A model generated the notes under the pieces. That model did no database searches. It was given only the letters and a program-made list of their open reading frames with translations, and was not told where the DNA came from. The position numbers and the translations under genes were made by a program. From Acridotheres tristis (taxonomy: Eukaryota > Chordata > Aves > Passeriformes > Sturnidae), in assembly GCA_037013685.1 (NCBI GenBank), contig CM072892.1, positions 3,906,001-3,970,000 on the forward strand: DNA of 64,000 nucleotides, given 5' to 3'. Each line of letters opens with the position of its first letter. Position 1 is the first letter of the stretch. This document shows, one piece after another, positions 63,715 to 64,000 of the stretch.

Positions 63715-64000
63715 CCTGAGAGGTGCTGGGGGATGCGCCCGCGGCCCCTCCGCCCTGCCCGGCCGCGCCTCAGCCCCTCCGCCGCCGCCAGCACCGGCCC
63801 CCGTCCTCCTCAGCATCGTTTTTATTATTATTTTTAGTTTGAACGGCGGCACGACCCCGAGGAGTTGTGCGAGCGCGGCTCGCCCTCGCCGCTTGCTTTA
63901 AAGGGACTTTTCAGAGCTGCCTAATTCAGGATATTTAAGCGCAGGACAATGCGGGGTGGTGGGAGCGCTTAAGCTGCAGTTTGCAAACGAATCCGTGCCC
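63715..64000 (-). other. Candidate upstream first exon and CpG spot of OTX2
   Basis: After several kb of largely AT-rich DNA, CpG density rises sharply at 63.72-63.9 kb. On the minus strand this block ends in CACCTCTCAG|GTACGAG, a good donor (63716/63715), and starts near a TATA-like TTAAATA (63939-63933). The arrangement would suit an alternative OTX2 first exon about 10 kb from the ATG, or a bidirectional start with an antisense RNA. Mammalian OTX2 has multiple first exons. No coding frame is needed or seen. Confidence 0.35.

Overview
The window is vertebrate nuclear DNA, most probably from a bird. It carries many 3' fragments of CR1 LINEs, with the avian CR1 tail of repeated ATTCTGTG-like octamers, and no Alu, L1 or B-element sequence was recognised. 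The species cannot be named from the sequence.

Only one protein-coding gene is supported: the homeobox transcription factor gene OTX2, on the minus strand at about 50.2-57.5 kb. Three coding exons (53705-53609, 53204-53053, 51761-51141) join in frame to a complete 289-residue protein. It has a K50 paired-type homeodomain, a (CAG)7 glutamine run, the SIWSPA motif and the duplicated OTX tail. A 5' leader exon with a strong splice donor at 57265 lies about 3.4 kb upstream of the first coding exon. The 3' UTR runs leftward to about 50.2 kb. A CpG-rich domain covers roughly 53-59.5 kb.

Layout: 1-22 kb is gene-free sequence with several CR1 fragments, microsatellites, a nested tandem-repeat block (19.86-20.39 kb) and a decayed LINE reverse-transcriptase tail (20.48-20.98 kb). 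22.9-50 kb is also gene-free, but holds repeat-poor, homeodomain-site-rich blocks that look like conserved regulatory elements (22.9-23.6, 25.4-26.3, 30.35-30.8, 33.9-34.4, 37.5-38.1, 42.3 and 46.8 kb). Further CR1 copies, a 21-bp minisatellite (45.1 kb) and a long perfect CCTTT array (47.2 kb) lie between them. 50-58 kb is OTX2. 58-64 kb is upstream flank, almost free of recognised interspersed repeats, with AT-rich homeodomain-site blocks and two candidate alternative upstream first exons or donors (61869 and 63716).

The picture is a developmental regulator embedded in a gene desert, as known for OTX2 in other vertebrates, where distant enhancers drive expression in head and brain. All regulatory calls here rest on motif content and base composition. 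No alignment was possible.
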